This document shows positions 7,899 to 16,286 of a stretch of DNA of 33,034 bases, piece after piece. Within the stretch, counting starts at the first letter, position 1; each line of letters begins with the position of its first letter. The stretch is from NCBI GenBank assembly GCA_026996605.1, contig JALWLE010000136.1:1-33034 (forward strand), read 5' to 3'. Source of the stretch: Flavobacteriales bacterium. GTDB lineage: Bacteria; Bacteroidota; Bacteroidia; Flavobacteriales; Flavobacteriaceae. A model generated the notes under the pieces. The model did no database searches. It worked only from the letters and a program-made list of their open reading frames with translations, and had not been told where the DNA came from. The position numbers were made by a program, and so were the translations under genes.

Positions 7899-9323
7899 TT
7901 ATTTGTCTTTCTCCGCTTTCTTTTTTGCGATAATATATTCATACCGAACGGGTTTGTGACTTTCAACCCAAGATTTATAATCTTTATATCCAACCCGATC
8001 TTGATAAGCTTTGCTGACTTCCCAGATATGATCAACAGTAACATCATCAGGGACTTCTTTATCAAAAAGCTGTTTAAATATTTCTGCTATTTTTTCGTCG
8101 GTTTTCTTACGTACTTCTTCGTTATAAGCTTCTAATTCCATATCAAAAGCTTGGGTGTTTTTTTGTAAATAGTTATCTAAAAGTTTTTGGGTTACCATTG
8201 AGCCGTGTTCCTTGGCTGTTTTGATATTACCTTTTCCGGTAACGGCATTTCCAATAGCAAAAACATTGTCATAACCACTTACTCGAGATATCGTATCATC
8301 ACCCTCGGTTTTAATACGATCACCATCATAAGGTATCCCATTTATCGGTTCGGGAATACTTCCTATAGATGAAATTACTTGTTCTGTATAAATGGGAAAG
8401 GTTTCACCTTCAATAGGCTCTAATTTGCCATTGTCTAAAGTACGTAACTTTTGTAAAATTAAACCTTTGAGTTTACCATCTTCTTCAATATAATCAACCG
8501 GTGTAGCTTCAGGGATAAAATGAAAGTGAAATTTCTTTTTATAGTTGTCTAAAATACGTTGCGACACGATTTGGGCTTTTTCTTTGGCTTCTTGCGTGCC
8601 GCCTTGAGGTTGTTTTAACGGCATGTGTTTGGCTTGACGCCGGTAAACCAAAGTAGCACCTTTGATACCTAAATCTTCAAATTTCAGACCGAATTGTTCT
8701 AGGTACTTATCCAAGCCTTTCTTTTCCATTTCAAATTGATCAACGACAATATCATTGCCAAGTTTTGCTTTCAGAGCCTTTTCAACCAATTCCATCATCA
8801 CTATTTTCATCACATCCAATGAAGCCAAACCACCACCAATAACAACCACACCGTCTTTTATGTCATATTGTTTACCTTTATAATCCGGTTCATGATAATG
8901 ATTATACCATTTAAGTAAATCATTTTGATAAATTAAACCCTTATCTCTGAATCTTTCAATTCCTTGAACGGGAAGCGGACGGTCTTTCCAAGCCCCATTG
9001 GCTAAAATGACAGCCGTAAAACCTAAATCAACCAAATCTTTAAAGTTAAAATCCTTTCCAATTTTTAAATTCGGGATAAAACGAATACGGGGTTGATCTA
9101 ATTTTTTATCAATTTCTTGTTCTTGTTTATCTCGTAAATTGTGATGCCATTTTGGCAATCCGTCTTCCAATTTTCCGTAAGGTAAGGCATTTTGGTCAAT
9201 AACTACGACACGCACACCCTTGTCGGCAAGCATAGCAGCTGCTTCCGAACCTGAAACACTACCACCGACAACAGCTACATAATGACTTTTCTTTTGGGAA
9301 TGATCTAAACCTTTTTTCCACAT
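7899..9323 (-). CDS. FAD/NAD(P)-dependent oxidoreductase, GltD/ferredoxin-NADP reductase-like
   Basis: The protein has 474 residues. An FAD-binding dinucleotide fold opens at about 16-42 (VAVVGGSVSGSEAAAMLADKG, then VVVID), with the ATG-like motif AVILANGAW near 105. A second nucleotide-binding fold is near 160 (GVVVIGGGLASLDVMKI). The C-terminal FAD motif reads YDNVFAIGNAVTGKGNIKTA. This layout is that of the glutamate synthase small subunit and FprA-type ferredoxin-NADP reductases. I find no cysteine at all, so there is neither an Fe-S cluster nor a redox disulfide. The last 90 residues (from about 385) are an unusual charged helical extension. It has its own strong promoter (9349-9379) and stands alone. 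The electron acceptor is unknown. Confidence 0.82.
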   Translation of the reverse strand: MWKKGLDHSQKKSHYVAVVGGSVSGSEAAAMLADKGVRVVVIDQNALPYGKLEDGLPKWHHNLRDKQEQEIDKKLDQPRIRFIPNLKIGKDFNFKDLVDLGFTAVILANGAWKDRPLPVQGIERFRDKGLIYQNDLLKWYNHYHEPDYKGKQYDIKDGVVVIGGGLASLDVMKIVMMELVEKALKAKLGNDIVVDQFEMEKKGLDKYLEQFGLKFEDLGIKGATLVYRRQAKHMPLKQPQGGTQEAKEKAQIVSQRILDNYKKKFHFHFIPEATPVDYIEEDGKLKGLILQKLRTLDNGKLEPIEGETFPIYTEQVISSIGSIPEPINGIPYDGDRIKTEGDDTISRVSGYDNVFAIGNAVTGKGNIKTAKEHGSMVTQKLLDNYLQKNTQAFDMELEAYNEEVRKKTDEKIAEIFKQLFDKEVPDDVTVDHIWEVSKAYQDRVGYKDYKSWVESHKPVRYEYIIAKKKAEKDK

Positions 9324-9348
9324 AAGTTATCTGTTTTTCAATTTGTGA

Positions 9349-9379
9349 CAAAGATAAAAAATGCTTCATAAGAAACAAT
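9349..9379 (-). promoter_or_regulatory. Bacteroidota promoter of the FAD oxidoreductase
   Basis: On the minus strand ATTG is separated by exactly 19 bp from TATCTTTG (complement of 9349-9356), a near-perfect -33/-7 pair of the TTTG-N19-TANNTTTG type. It lies 26 bp upstream of the ATG at 9323. Confidence 0.7.
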
Positions 9380-9387
9380 TATTTTTG
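9380..9387 (+). promoter_or_regulatory. Candidate -7 element of the CapA-like gene
   Basis: TATTTTTG matches TANNTTTG and begins one base after the -33 element of the divergent promoter, 23 bp before the ATG at 9411. No clear -33 match is seen at the right distance, so this is weaker than its divergent partner. Confidence 0.4.
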
Positions 9388-9410
9388 TATTTTTAATTTT
9401 TATTTGAACT

Positions 9411-10493
9411 ATGTTTAAAATTTATAATATTCTATTTTTTTTGTTTATTTACAGTCCCATTATAACGGCACAACAATTACCAGTTGACAGTTTGCACATT
9501 ATGTTTGTCGGTGACATTATGAGTCACGGACCGCAATTAAAAGCGGCTTATCATCCTGATAATCAATCTTATGATTATTCTGAAAATTTTAAATATGTTA
9601 GAAATATTTTTCAACAAGCAGATTTTGTTGCCGGTAATTTGGAGACAACCTTAGGCGTCAAACCTTATTCGGGCTATCCCCAATTTAGTGCGCCGCCGGC
9701 TTTGGCAAGAGCTTGCAGAGATGCCGGCATCAATGTTTTGATGACCGCCAACAATCACAGTTGTGACAAAGGACTACGTGGTATTGTTAAAACTTTGGAT
9801 GTTTTGGATTCTTTACAAATATCTCACACCGGTACTTATAGGAATGCTAACGAACGACAAAAACTTAGGGCTTTAATTTTGAAAAAAAACAACATCAAAT
9901 TAGCCTTACTTAATTATTCTTATGGCACCAATGGTATTCCCGTGCCGGCACCGGCTCGTGTTAATTTGATTGATACAACGGCAATCAAACAAGACATACA
10001 AGTTGCACGACTACAACAACCGGATGGTATTATCGTGTTTTTGCATTGGGGTGAGCAGTATCGAAATCATCCGAATCAATCACAAAAAAAATTAGTGGAT
10101 TTTTTACACCGGCAAGGTGTTAATTGGATAATAGGATCTCACCCGCATGTGATACAAGATGTTGAACGTGAACATGATTATGTTAATAAAAATATTCATT
10201 TAACGGCTTATTCTTTAGGTAATTTTATCAGTAATCAACGTAAATTTCCTAGAGATGGCAGTATAATTCTCGGATTGACATTTTCAAAAAATCCAACTAC
10301 CGAGATATTAAAATTATCAGGTTATCAAATCATACCGATTTGGGTATATAAATACTCAAAAAACGGAAAGCGTCATTATGAAATTTTACCGGTTGAAGAC
10401 TTTTTGTTTCGTCCTGATTATTTTGTCAAAAATACCGACTACCAAAAAATGATGCAATATTACAAGCACTATATGGACATTATTCCAGATTGA
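9411..10493 (+). CDS. CapA-family (PGA_cap) metallophosphoesterase-like protein, exported
   Basis: The 360-residue protein has a signal peptide at residues 1-20 (ending IITA). The domain is the CapA/PGA_cap calcineurin-like fold. It contains FVGDIMSHG (metal-binding Asp near 35), NLETTLG, TANNHSCDKG (the NH motif), FLHWGEQY and GSHPHVIQD. These supply the Asp, Asn and His residues that hold two metals in this superfamily. CapA itself is required for poly-gamma-glutamate capsules, but no capB or capC is nearby, and many Bacteroidota carry stand-alone paralogs of unknown substrate. The protein likely acts in the periplasm or on the outer membrane. It starts a same-strand run with the acyltransferase 25 bp later. 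Confidence 0.88.
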   Translation: MFKIYNILFFLFIYSPIITAQQLPVDSLHIMFVGDIMSHGPQLKAAYHPDNQSYDYSENFKYVRNIFQQADFVAGNLETTLGVKPYSGYPQFSAPPALARACRDAGINVLMTANNHSCDKGLRGIVKTLDVLDSLQISHTGTYRNANERQKLRALILKKNNIKLALLNYSYGTNGIPVPAPARVNLIDTTAIKQDIQVARLQQPDGIIVFLHWGEQYRNHPNQSQKKLVDFLHRQGVNWIIGSHPHVIQDVEREHDYVNKNIHLTAYSLGNFISNQRKFPRDGSIILGLTFSKNPTTEILKLSGYQIIPIWVYKYSKNGKRHYEILPVEDFLFRPDYFVKNTDYQKMMQYYKHYMDIIPD

Positions 10494-10518
10494 TTTTTTT
10501 CTTACTTTTGTGAGTGAT

Positions 10519-11265
10519 ATGAAGTGGCTGAAATTTTTTTTTAGATTAATCTGGCGAGGTTGGTTTGTCATCATTGCCGGACTTCCTATTATCATTTTTT
10601 CACCCTTGATTTATATCGCTATTGCTTTTGACATGCAAAAACTTTTTACTTGGCTCAAACACATTTGGGGTTCGTGGGTTTTGTTTTGGATGGGGTTTCG
10701 TGTAAAACTTGACAATCAAGCCAATATTGACCCTAAAAAATCTTATATCATTATAGGGAATCACACATCGGTTATGGATATTATGGTGTTGCTTAAAGTG
10801 ATCTATCTACCTTTTGTATTTGTAGGAAAAATTGAGTTGAGTAAACTACCTATTTTCGGATATTTGTATAAAAAATCCAATATCATGGTCGATAGAAAAT
10901 CGCCCAAAAGTCGAAAGGATGTCTATGAACAAGTGGTTGATTTTATCAAAAAAGGCAATAGTATAGCTATTTATCCGGAAGGTGGTGTACCCGACCCGAA
11001 ATTATTGCTGGCACCTTTTAAAAACGGCGCTTTTCGTATGGCAATAGAGCATCAATTACCGATTATTCCGATGGTATATTTTGATAACAAACGTAAATTT
11101 CCTTATGATTTATTTAAAGGTGGTCCGGGAAGTTTGCGGGTCAAAATTTTACCGGTTATCCAAACTGACCAATTGACTTTGGAAGACGTTGATGCGCTTA
11201 AAGATTTTGCTTACAAGTTGATATACAACGAGTTAATGAATAACCAAATTGCAAAAGAATTTTAA
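10519..11265 (+). CDS. plsC: 1-acyl-sn-glycerol-3-phosphate acyltransferase (PlsC-like)
   Basis: The protein transfers an acyl group to lysophosphatidic acid in phospholipid synthesis at the inner membrane. The catalytic HX4D motif is NHTSVMD (His82, Asp87), and the substrate motif is IYPEGGVPD (153-159), a variant of the usual FPEGTR. Hydrophobic segments at about 15-37 and 45-60 anchor it. I chose ATG 10519 (248 residues). A GTG at 10510 would add three residues, but that GTG overlaps TACTTTTG (10503-10510), a good -7 box. The gene is followed 12 bp later by the rhodanese-dioxygenase gene, so the two are probably cotranscribed. The EGGV variant could indicate a different acyl acceptor, since related acyltransferases modify ornithine or glycine lipids in this phylum. 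Confidence 0.85.
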   Translation: MKWLKFFFRLIWRGWFVIIAGLPIIIFSPLIYIAIAFDMQKLFTWLKHIWGSWVLFWMGFRVKLDNQANIDPKKSYIIIGNHTSVMDIMVLLKVIYLPFVFVGKIELSKLPIFGYLYKKSNIMVDRKSPKSRKDVYEQVVDFIKKGNSIAIYPEGGVPDPKLLLAPFKNGAFRMAIEHQLPIIPMVYFDNKRKFPYDLFKGGPGSLRVKILPVIQTDQLTLEDVDALKDFAYKLIYNELMNNQIAKEF

Positions 11266-11277
11266 TAAAATAAAACT

Positions 11278-12393
11278 ATGGCATTATTTGATACAGATAC
11301 GATTTCTATTGAAAGTCTAAAAAAACTGTTACAAGAAAAAATTCCAGTCAAGATTGTTGATATTCGTTCACAAGAAAATTTTGACCAATGGCATATTCCG
11401 GGCAGTGAACTTTTGCCGGTTAACAGCGCTTTACAAGAAACAGATGACAATATTTTTATTGATATTGGTTTCACATCCGATTTACCTGTGATTGTCGTCT
11501 GTCAAGAAGGTTTTTTAAGTCGTAAAGCAACGGAGCAGTTGCGTGATTTGGATATTGAAGCTTATTCGCTTGAAGGTGGTATTAAACATTGGACCCGGGT
11601 TTGGAATACAGCTGAAATGCAAGTTAATGATACTAAAATTGTTCAAGTTCGTCGTGCCGGAAAAGGTTGTTTGTCTTATCTAATTATCAACAATGGCGAA
11701 GCAGCTGTCATTGATGCTGCGGTAGAACCGCAAACTTTTATCGATTTGGCAAGCGACAATCAAGCGCAAATCAAATATGTATTAGATACACACATTCATG
11801 CCGATCATTTTTCGCGCAGCAAGCAACTTGCCGAACAAACCGGAGCACAATTATTTATACCGGAACAAAATATTTTGAAATACAAATTTAATCCGGTTCG
11901 TGACGGTGACCAAATAACTATTGGTAAGGCAATACTTAAAGCACTTCATACACCCGGACATACCGACGAAAGTTTTTCGTATTTACTCAATAATAAAATA
12001 TTTTTTAGCGGCGATTTACTATTTTTAAATGGCGTCGGGCGTCCCGATTTAAAATCAACCAATGAAGTTACCCGTCAAAAAACGGCTAAATTATACCGGT
12101 CTTTGCAAAAGGTTTTAAACTTACCCGAAGATACATTGGTCTTACCCGGTCATTATCACCAACCTGTGTCATTTAACGGTAACCTAATAGGTGAGACTTT
12201 AAAATATCTTAAAGAACATTTGTCTTTACTCCATTTGGATGAAACAACTTTTATCAATGAAATTTTAACCGATATGCCCGATACACCGCCTAATTATGAA
12301 CAAATTGTGGATTTGAATATTTACGGAGATGTCGGAAACCATGATTTAGTAGATTTAGAAGCCGGAGAAAACCGATGCAACAGTCAGAAATAG
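11278..12393 (+). CDS. Rhodanese / metallo-beta-lactamase fusion, persulfide dioxygenase-like
   Basis: The protein has 371 residues. Residues 1-110 are a rhodanese domain (KIVDIRSQENFDQWHIPGS) with active-site Cys75 in the loop VVCQEGFLSRKA. Residues 118-300 are a metallo-beta-lactamase domain with THIHADH (172, 174, 176, 177), HTPGHTD (His228), SGDLLFLNGVGRPDL (Asp246) and LPGHYH (His292). The GVGRPD segment after the metal Asp is typical of ETHE1/persulfide dioxygenases, which oxidise glutathione or other persulfides to sulfite. A rhodanese partner would convert sulfite and persulfide to thiosulfate. Here the rhodanese domain is N-terminal, unlike CstB, where it follows the hydrolase. About 70 C-terminal residues are unassigned. 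It is likely cytoplasmic. Substrate identity is inferred. Confidence 0.87.
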   Translation: MALFDTDTISIESLKKLLQEKIPVKIVDIRSQENFDQWHIPGSELLPVNSALQETDDNIFIDIGFTSDLPVIVVCQEGFLSRKATEQLRDLDIEAYSLEGGIKHWTRVWNTAEMQVNDTKIVQVRRAGKGCLSYLIINNGEAAVIDAAVEPQTFIDLASDNQAQIKYVLDTHIHADHFSRSKQLAEQTGAQLFIPEQNILKYKFNPVRDGDQITIGKAILKALHTPGHTDESFSYLLNNKIFFSGDLLFLNGVGRPDLKSTNEVTRQKTAKLYRSLQKVLNLPEDTLVLPGHYHQPVSFNGNLIGETLKYLKEHLSLLHLDETTFINEILTDMPDTPPNYEQIVDLNIYGDVGNHDLVDLEAGENRCNSQK

Positions 12394-12417
12394 TGTTCTA
12401 TGAAGTCAACCGAAACA

Positions 12418-12636
12418 TTATAACTTCGAAAAAATATATATTAACAAGTTCAATACCAAGCTGATTATAATCATACTGGTTATTGGTGCATAAAAATAAT
12501 AATTATCACCTTGAATACGGATATCGCCGGGCAATTTTCCAAACCAAGAGAACAAACCGCCAAATACCCAAGTAAATAAGCCCATGATGATGAATAAGAC
12601 GCCTATTGAAATGAGTAATTTTGCTATATTTCCCAT
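12418..12636 (-). CDS. DUF2905 family small membrane protein
   Basis: This 72-residue protein has two membrane segments, about 7-27 and 50-70, joined by the family signature FSWFGKLPGDIRIQGDNYYFYAP. DUF2905 proteins are widespread and have no known function. It lies 6 bp after the radical SAM gene on the same strand, so the two are probably cotranscribed. Confidence 0.88.
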   Translation of the reverse strand: MGNIAKLLISIGVLFIIMGLFTWVFGGLFSWFGKLPGDIRIQGDNYYFYAPITSMIIISLVLNLLIYIFSKL

Positions 12637-12642
12637 AATTAA

Positions 12643-13596
12643 TTAAAAATCTACATCATAATTCAGGTTTTGATCTCGCAACAGATGTTGTAATTGCTTC
12701 TTACTTTTAAAAACGTTGGAGAACAGCTGTTTACCCCACCTGATTTGACGCGTGTATTCTCTAAAACTTTGATGTTTCCAGTTAAAATCTTTTTGCCAAA
12801 AATGCGTTGGAGACACATAAAAATAGGTATAATTAAAAATCAAACTACTATCGCTTTCGCGTTGCACCAAATTATCTTTACTTGCTGGTGCTAAAAGCGT
12901 TGTTTGATAACGGGCAGCTTGTGCTTTAAAATCTTTGATAAAATCATCATAAACCGGAATAATTTTGTCTAAACTGAAATTGTTATAAGCCGTCACTCCA
13001 ATCTTGGAAATGGGTCTGATTTGAACAATATCAATACCGTATTTTCCAAAAACTTTAAAAAAATCTTTCAACTCAGCAAAATTATCTTCATTGAACGTAT
13101 AATTGATTCTTAATAATAAATCCGGATTTGCTTTTTTGATATTGGCAATCAATTCCAAGGCTTGATGAAATTTATGATAATCACCTCTTTGCATCATTTC
13201 TTCATAGGTATTTTGATATACACCGTGCAAGGAAACGGTTATTTCGTTTAGACCGTTTGCTACCCATTTTTGAAGTTTGTCACGTGTTAAAATATTGGCA
13301 TTGGTCGTCATGGAAATATGCGGCACACCATATTGCTTGCCCAGTTCAAAGACTCTGTCCAAATGTTTATATACCGTTGGCTCTGCCCCACAACCGACTT
13401 GCAATTTCAGTGCCTGCGGTAAGCTTTGACGTGCCCAAATATCCAAATCGTCTCGGGTAAAACTGCCTTTTAAAGTTTTGACATAATTTTCATCGGTAAA
13501 ATAGCACATTTTACATCGCAAGTTACAAGCCAAAACCGGATCGAAATTTACGGCAAAATATCGGCGTTTAAAAGTATGCAAAAACCATAATGCCAA
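12643..13596 (-). CDS. Radical SAM protein
   Basis: The cluster motif CNLRCKMC (C24, C28, C31 from the TTG start) binds the [4Fe-4S]-SAM centre. The core runs through LKLQVGCGAEPTVYKHLDRVF, where GCGAEP (68-73) takes the place of the usual GGEP, and ISMTTNANILTRDKL. The C-terminal part (about 200-317) has only scattered residues and no SPASM Cys cluster. The only standard start is TTG at 13594, giving 317 residues. The frame stays open to 13674, however, and encodes a plausible basic N-terminus (PITYYLLKWNAKIKSHRLKF) without ATG, GTG or TTG, so the true start may be ATC at 13666-13668 or a mutated ATG. Such proteins resemble heme-d1/PqqE-like or nucleoside-modifying enzymes. The substrate is unknown. 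Confidence 0.85.
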   Translation of the reverse strand: MALWFLHTFKRRYFAVNFDPVLACNLRCKMCYFTDENYVKTLKGSFTRDDLDIWARQSLPQALKLQVGCGAEPTVYKHLDRVFELGKQYGVPHISMTTNANILTRDKLQKWVANGLNEITVSLHGVYQNTYEEMMQRGDYHKFHQALELIANIKKANPDLLLRINYTFNEDNFAELKDFFKVFGKYGIDIVQIRPISKIGVTAYNNFSLDKIIPVYDDFIKDFKAQAARYQTTLLAPASKDNLVQRESDSSLIFNYTYFYVSPTHFWQKDFNWKHQSFREYTRQIRWGKQLFSNVFKSKKQLQHLLRDQNLNYDVDF

Positions 13597-13736
13597 AAAT
13601 TTAAGCCGGTGGCTTTTGATTTTTGCATTCCATTTAAGTAAATAATATGTGATGGGGCGTGTGGCGATGGTTAGTTATTAGTTTTTGGTTAGTTAGTTAA
13701 TTGATAACCGGTGCTTCGGTGGCTCCGGCACATCCC

Positions 13737-13754
13737 CCCCGACGAAAGTCGGGG
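13737..13754. repeat. CCCGAC hairpin, copy 2 (GAAA tetraloop)
   Basis: CCCCGAC pairs with GTCGGGG, a perfect 7-bp stem closed by a GAAA loop of the stable GNRA class. It lies between the radical SAM gene and cysS and shares its stem core with the copies at 15, 22088 and 24056. Confidence 0.75.
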
Positions 13755-13789
13755 TCGGAATACTCTGCCACCTTTGATTCTGCAAGGTA

Positions 13790-13834
13790 GGTCATTGAGT
13801 ACCCCGATACTAATCGGGGTGTACCGAAATGACC
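13790..13834. repeat. Nested palindrome with CCCGAT hairpin, copy 3
   Basis: The inner stem ACCCCGAT / ATCGGGGT (13801-13820) has 8 perfect pairs and an ACTA loop. An outer GGTCATT / AATGACC arm pair (13790-13796 and 13828-13834) brackets it. The outline GGTCATTGAG...CGAAATGACC resembles a REP-like palindrome I know from other Bacteroidota genomes. The rest of 13597-13882 has another GC-rich GGTGCTTCGG segment and no gene. Confidence 0.7.
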
Positions 13835-13882
13835 GATATCATACTTGACACTAACATTTAGCATTATGAACATTGCCGGCTT

Positions 13883-15376
13883 TTAACTGATAAAACTATA
13901 AGTCGTTCCGTCTTTACCGTCTTTGAGTTGAATGCCGAATTTGGCTAATTCATCGCGTATTTGGTCTGACAACGCCCAGTTTTTTTCGGCTCTTGCCTTG
14001 TTTCTAATCTCTATCAATAATTGAATGGCTTTATCAAATGCTTGGTGATTACCGACTTCTTGCTCGGTTTTGTGCAAACCAAGTACGTCGAAAACAAAAT
14101 TGTTTACAGCCTTGCTTAATTTTCCTTTACTTTCTTTGGTAATACTTTCCTTGCCGTCATTTACCAGATTGATATAACGAACCGCTTCAAACAAATTGGC
14201 TATCAGTACCGGTGTATTGAAATCATCGTCCATAGCATCATAAAAACTTTGGATAAGCTTATCAACATCAAAAGAATCGGCATTTGACACCGGTAAATTT
14301 TGTAGCGTTTTAACGGCATCCATTAATTTTTTGTAACCCTTTTCGGCTGCCTGTAAGGCATCTTCCGACAAGTCTAAAACATTGCGATAATGCGCTTGCA
14401 ACATAAAAAACCGCACGACTGCCGGAGAATAAGCTTTGCTCAACAAGTCGTTTTCACCACTAAAAATCTCATTGGGCAGCAAATGATTCCCTGTTGACTT
14501 ACTCATTTTTTTTCCGTTGAGTGTCAGCATATTAGCATGCATCCAGTACTTAACCGGATCAACACCGTTAGCTGTTTTGCCTTGGGCAATTTCACATTCA
14601 TGATGCGGAAATTTAAGGTCCATACCGCCACCATGAATATCAAATTGGTCACCGAGATATTTGGTGCTCATTACGGTACATTCCATGTGCCAACCCGGAA
14701 AGCCTTCACCCCAAGGCGAGGGCCAACGCATGATATGTTGCGGTTTAGCTTTTTTCCAAAGCGCAAAATCTTGCGGATTGCGTTTTTCGTCTTGTCCTTC
14801 CAATTCTCGGGTATTGGCAATCATTTCTTCAATATTGCGCCCACTTAATTTACCATATTTATCTACTTCTTTGTTATATTTAATAACATCAAAATATATA
14901 GACCCGTTACTTTCGTAAGCATAACCTTTATTTAGAATATCTTTGGTTGTTTCTATTTGTTCTATGATATGTCCGGTTGCAGTCGGTTCAATATCAGGTG
15001 GTAAGTTGTTGACTAAATCGAGAACTTTATGAAAATCAATGGTGTATTGTTGCACAATTTCCATCGGCTCGAGTTTTTCCAAACGGGCTTTTTTAGAGAT
15101 TTTATCTTCTTGGCTGTCATCTTCCAAATGTCCGGCATCGGTGATATTACGGACATATCGTACTTTGTAACCCAAAAATTTAAGATAGCGATAGATTACA
15201 TCAAAAGATATAAAGGTGCGAACATTTCCCAAATGCACATTGCTGTAAACGGTTGGTCCGCAGACATACATGCCCACATGTCCGGGAACTAACGGCTTAA
15301 ACTCTTCTTTTTGACCGGTTAGGGAATTGTATATTTTCATATTTTTTTGAGGAATTGAGGATTTTTTCTGTTTCAT
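13883..15376 (-). CDS. cysS: Cysteine-tRNA ligase
   Basis: This class I aminoacyl-tRNA synthetase charges tRNA-Cys. It has 497 residues. The HIGH motif is HLGN (48-51), preceded by MYVCGPTVY with zinc ligand Cys39. The other zinc ligands are Cys233 ([10 protein letters not shown]), His258 and Glu262 ([10 protein letters not shown]). KMSKS is at 290-294. The C-terminal part carries the DALR-type helical domain, and the end ([22 protein letters not shown]) is the conserved tail. The first 12 residues ([12 protein letters not shown]) are extra compared with most homologs. Met13 at 15340 starts the family-typical [12 protein letters not shown] and may be the true start. No T-box or other leader is visible. 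Confidence 0.96.
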   Translation of the reverse strand: MKQKKSSIPQKNMKIYNSLTGQKEEFKPLVPGHVGMYVCGPTVYSNVHLGNVRTFISFDVIYRYLKFLGYKVRYVRNITDAGHLEDDSQEDKISKKARLEKLEPMEIVQQYTIDFHKVLDLVNNLPPDIEPTATGHIIEQIETTKDILNKGYAYESNGSIYFDVIKYNKEVDKYGKLSGRNIEEMIANTRELEGQDEKRNPQDFALWKKAKPQHIMRWPSPWGEGFPGWHMECTVMSTKYLGDQFDIHGGGMDLKFPHHECEIAQGKTANGVDPVKYWMHANMLTLNGKKMSKSTGNHLLPNEIFSGENDLLSKAYSPAVVRFFMLQAHYRNVLDLSEDALQAAEKGYKKLMDAVKTLQNLPVSNADSFDVDKLIQSFYDAMDDDFNTPVLIANLFEAVRYINLVNDGKESITKESKGKLSKAVNNFVFDVLGLHKTEQEVGNHQAFDKAIQLLIEIRNKARAEKNWALSDQIRDELAKFGIQLKDGKDGTTYSFIS

Positions 15377-15463
15377 AGACTATATACGTTCTGTCAAGTT
15401 TGTTCACTACTTCAAATTTTACTTCTGCTTACAATTTGAGGAGTTAATGATTTTGTTCATCGT

Positions 15464-15483
15464 CGGGACGTCACTTCGTTCCG
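15464..15483. terminator. GC-rich hairpin just after folE
   Basis: CGGGACG pairs with CGTTCCG (one G-T wobble) around TCACTT. It starts 7 bp beyond the folE stop. There is no T-run, so it may be a 3' stabilising hairpin or another mobile palindrome rather than a true terminator. Confidence 0.4.
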
Positions 15484-15490
15484 CTTTCCA

Positions 15491-16159
15491 CTATACTATA
15501 AACTTCGTGTCCGAATTGATATATCTCAAAAACTCTTTACGCACTTCGGGGTCTTTAAATTTTCCGGCATATTCGGCTGTCAGAGTCGATGAAGTAATGT
15601 CTTTAATACCGCGAGAGACCAAACACATATGTTTGGCATCGACAATACAGGCAACATCTTCTGTTTGCAAGGCTTCTTGCATGGCTTTGACAATCTGCAC
15701 GGTCAGTCTTTCCTGAACTTGCGGGCGACGGGCAAAATAATCGACGATCCGGTTGATTTTTGACAAACCCAAAACACGTCCGTTAGAAATATATGCGACA
15801 TGTGCTTTACCAATAATCGGTAAAAGATGATGTTCACAGGTTGAAAACACACTAATGTCTTTTTCAACCAACATCTCACCGTATTTGTACTTATTTTCAA
15901 AAGACGATAGTTTAGGCAAATTATCAGGATTTAGACCTTTAAATATCTCTTTAACAAACATTTTGGCAACCCGTCGTGGGGTACCACTCAAACTGTCATC
16001 TTGCAAATCCAAGCCCAAAATGTCTAAAATATCTGTCATTTTAGCTTGAATTAATTCCATTTTTTTATCATCCGGCATATTATTGGCATCTGATTTTACA
16101 GGTGTTTTGATAGATACAAACAAATGTTCGTGATATTTTTTATCTTGATTATTTGACAT
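15491..16159 (-). CDS. folE: GTP cyclohydrolase I
   Basis: The enzyme converts GTP to 7,8-dihydroneopterin triphosphate, the first step to folate and related pterins. The 222-residue length is normal. The zinc ligands Cys108 and His111 lie in STCEHHLLP, and Cys179 lies in [39 protein letters not shown] is the conserved GTP-binding segment. Residues 1-30 are a variable, family-typical tail. The gene is upstream of cysS on the same strand with a 114-bp gap containing a hairpin, so cotranscription is uncertain. A TAATTTTG box (complement of 16187-16194) lies 27 bp upstream of the ATG and could be its -7 element. Confidence 0.96.
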   Translation of the reverse strand: MSNNQDKKYHEHLFVSIKTPVKSDANNMPDDKKMELIQAKMTDILDILGLDLQDDSLSGTPRRVAKMFVKEIFKGLNPDNLPKLSSFENKYKYGEMLVEKDISVFSTCEHHLLPIIGKAHVAYISNGRVLGLSKINRIVDYFARRPQVQERLTVQIVKAMQEALQTEDVACIVDAKHMCLVSRGIKDITSSTLTAEYAGKFKDPEVRKEFLRYINSDTKFIV

Positions 16160-16223
16160 ATAAAAATTCTAATCTTGATGAGGTAACAAAATTACAATAA
16201 TTTTAGAAACAAAAATTATTTGC

Positions 16224-16253
16224 CTTGTATTAAATAATTTTTTCTTACTTTTA
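16224..16253 (+). promoter_or_regulatory. Candidate promoter of ppk2
   Basis: CTTG (16224-16227) and TACTTTTA (16246-16253) are 18 bp apart, close to the Bacteroidota TTTG-N19-TANNTTTG form with one mismatch in each box. They lie 33 bp before the ATG at 16287. Confidence 0.4.
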
Positions 16254-16286
16254 AGGCGTAAACAAAAACACTAAAAAAGTTACCAA

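Noticed and set aside
9411-10493. Poly-gamma-glutamate capsule locus
   Set aside because: Only the CapA-like gene is present. capB and capC are absent, so a capsule locus is not supported.
14537-14918. Plus-strand ORFs opposite cysS
   Set aside because: They are antisense to conserved synthetase motifs and have no independent support.
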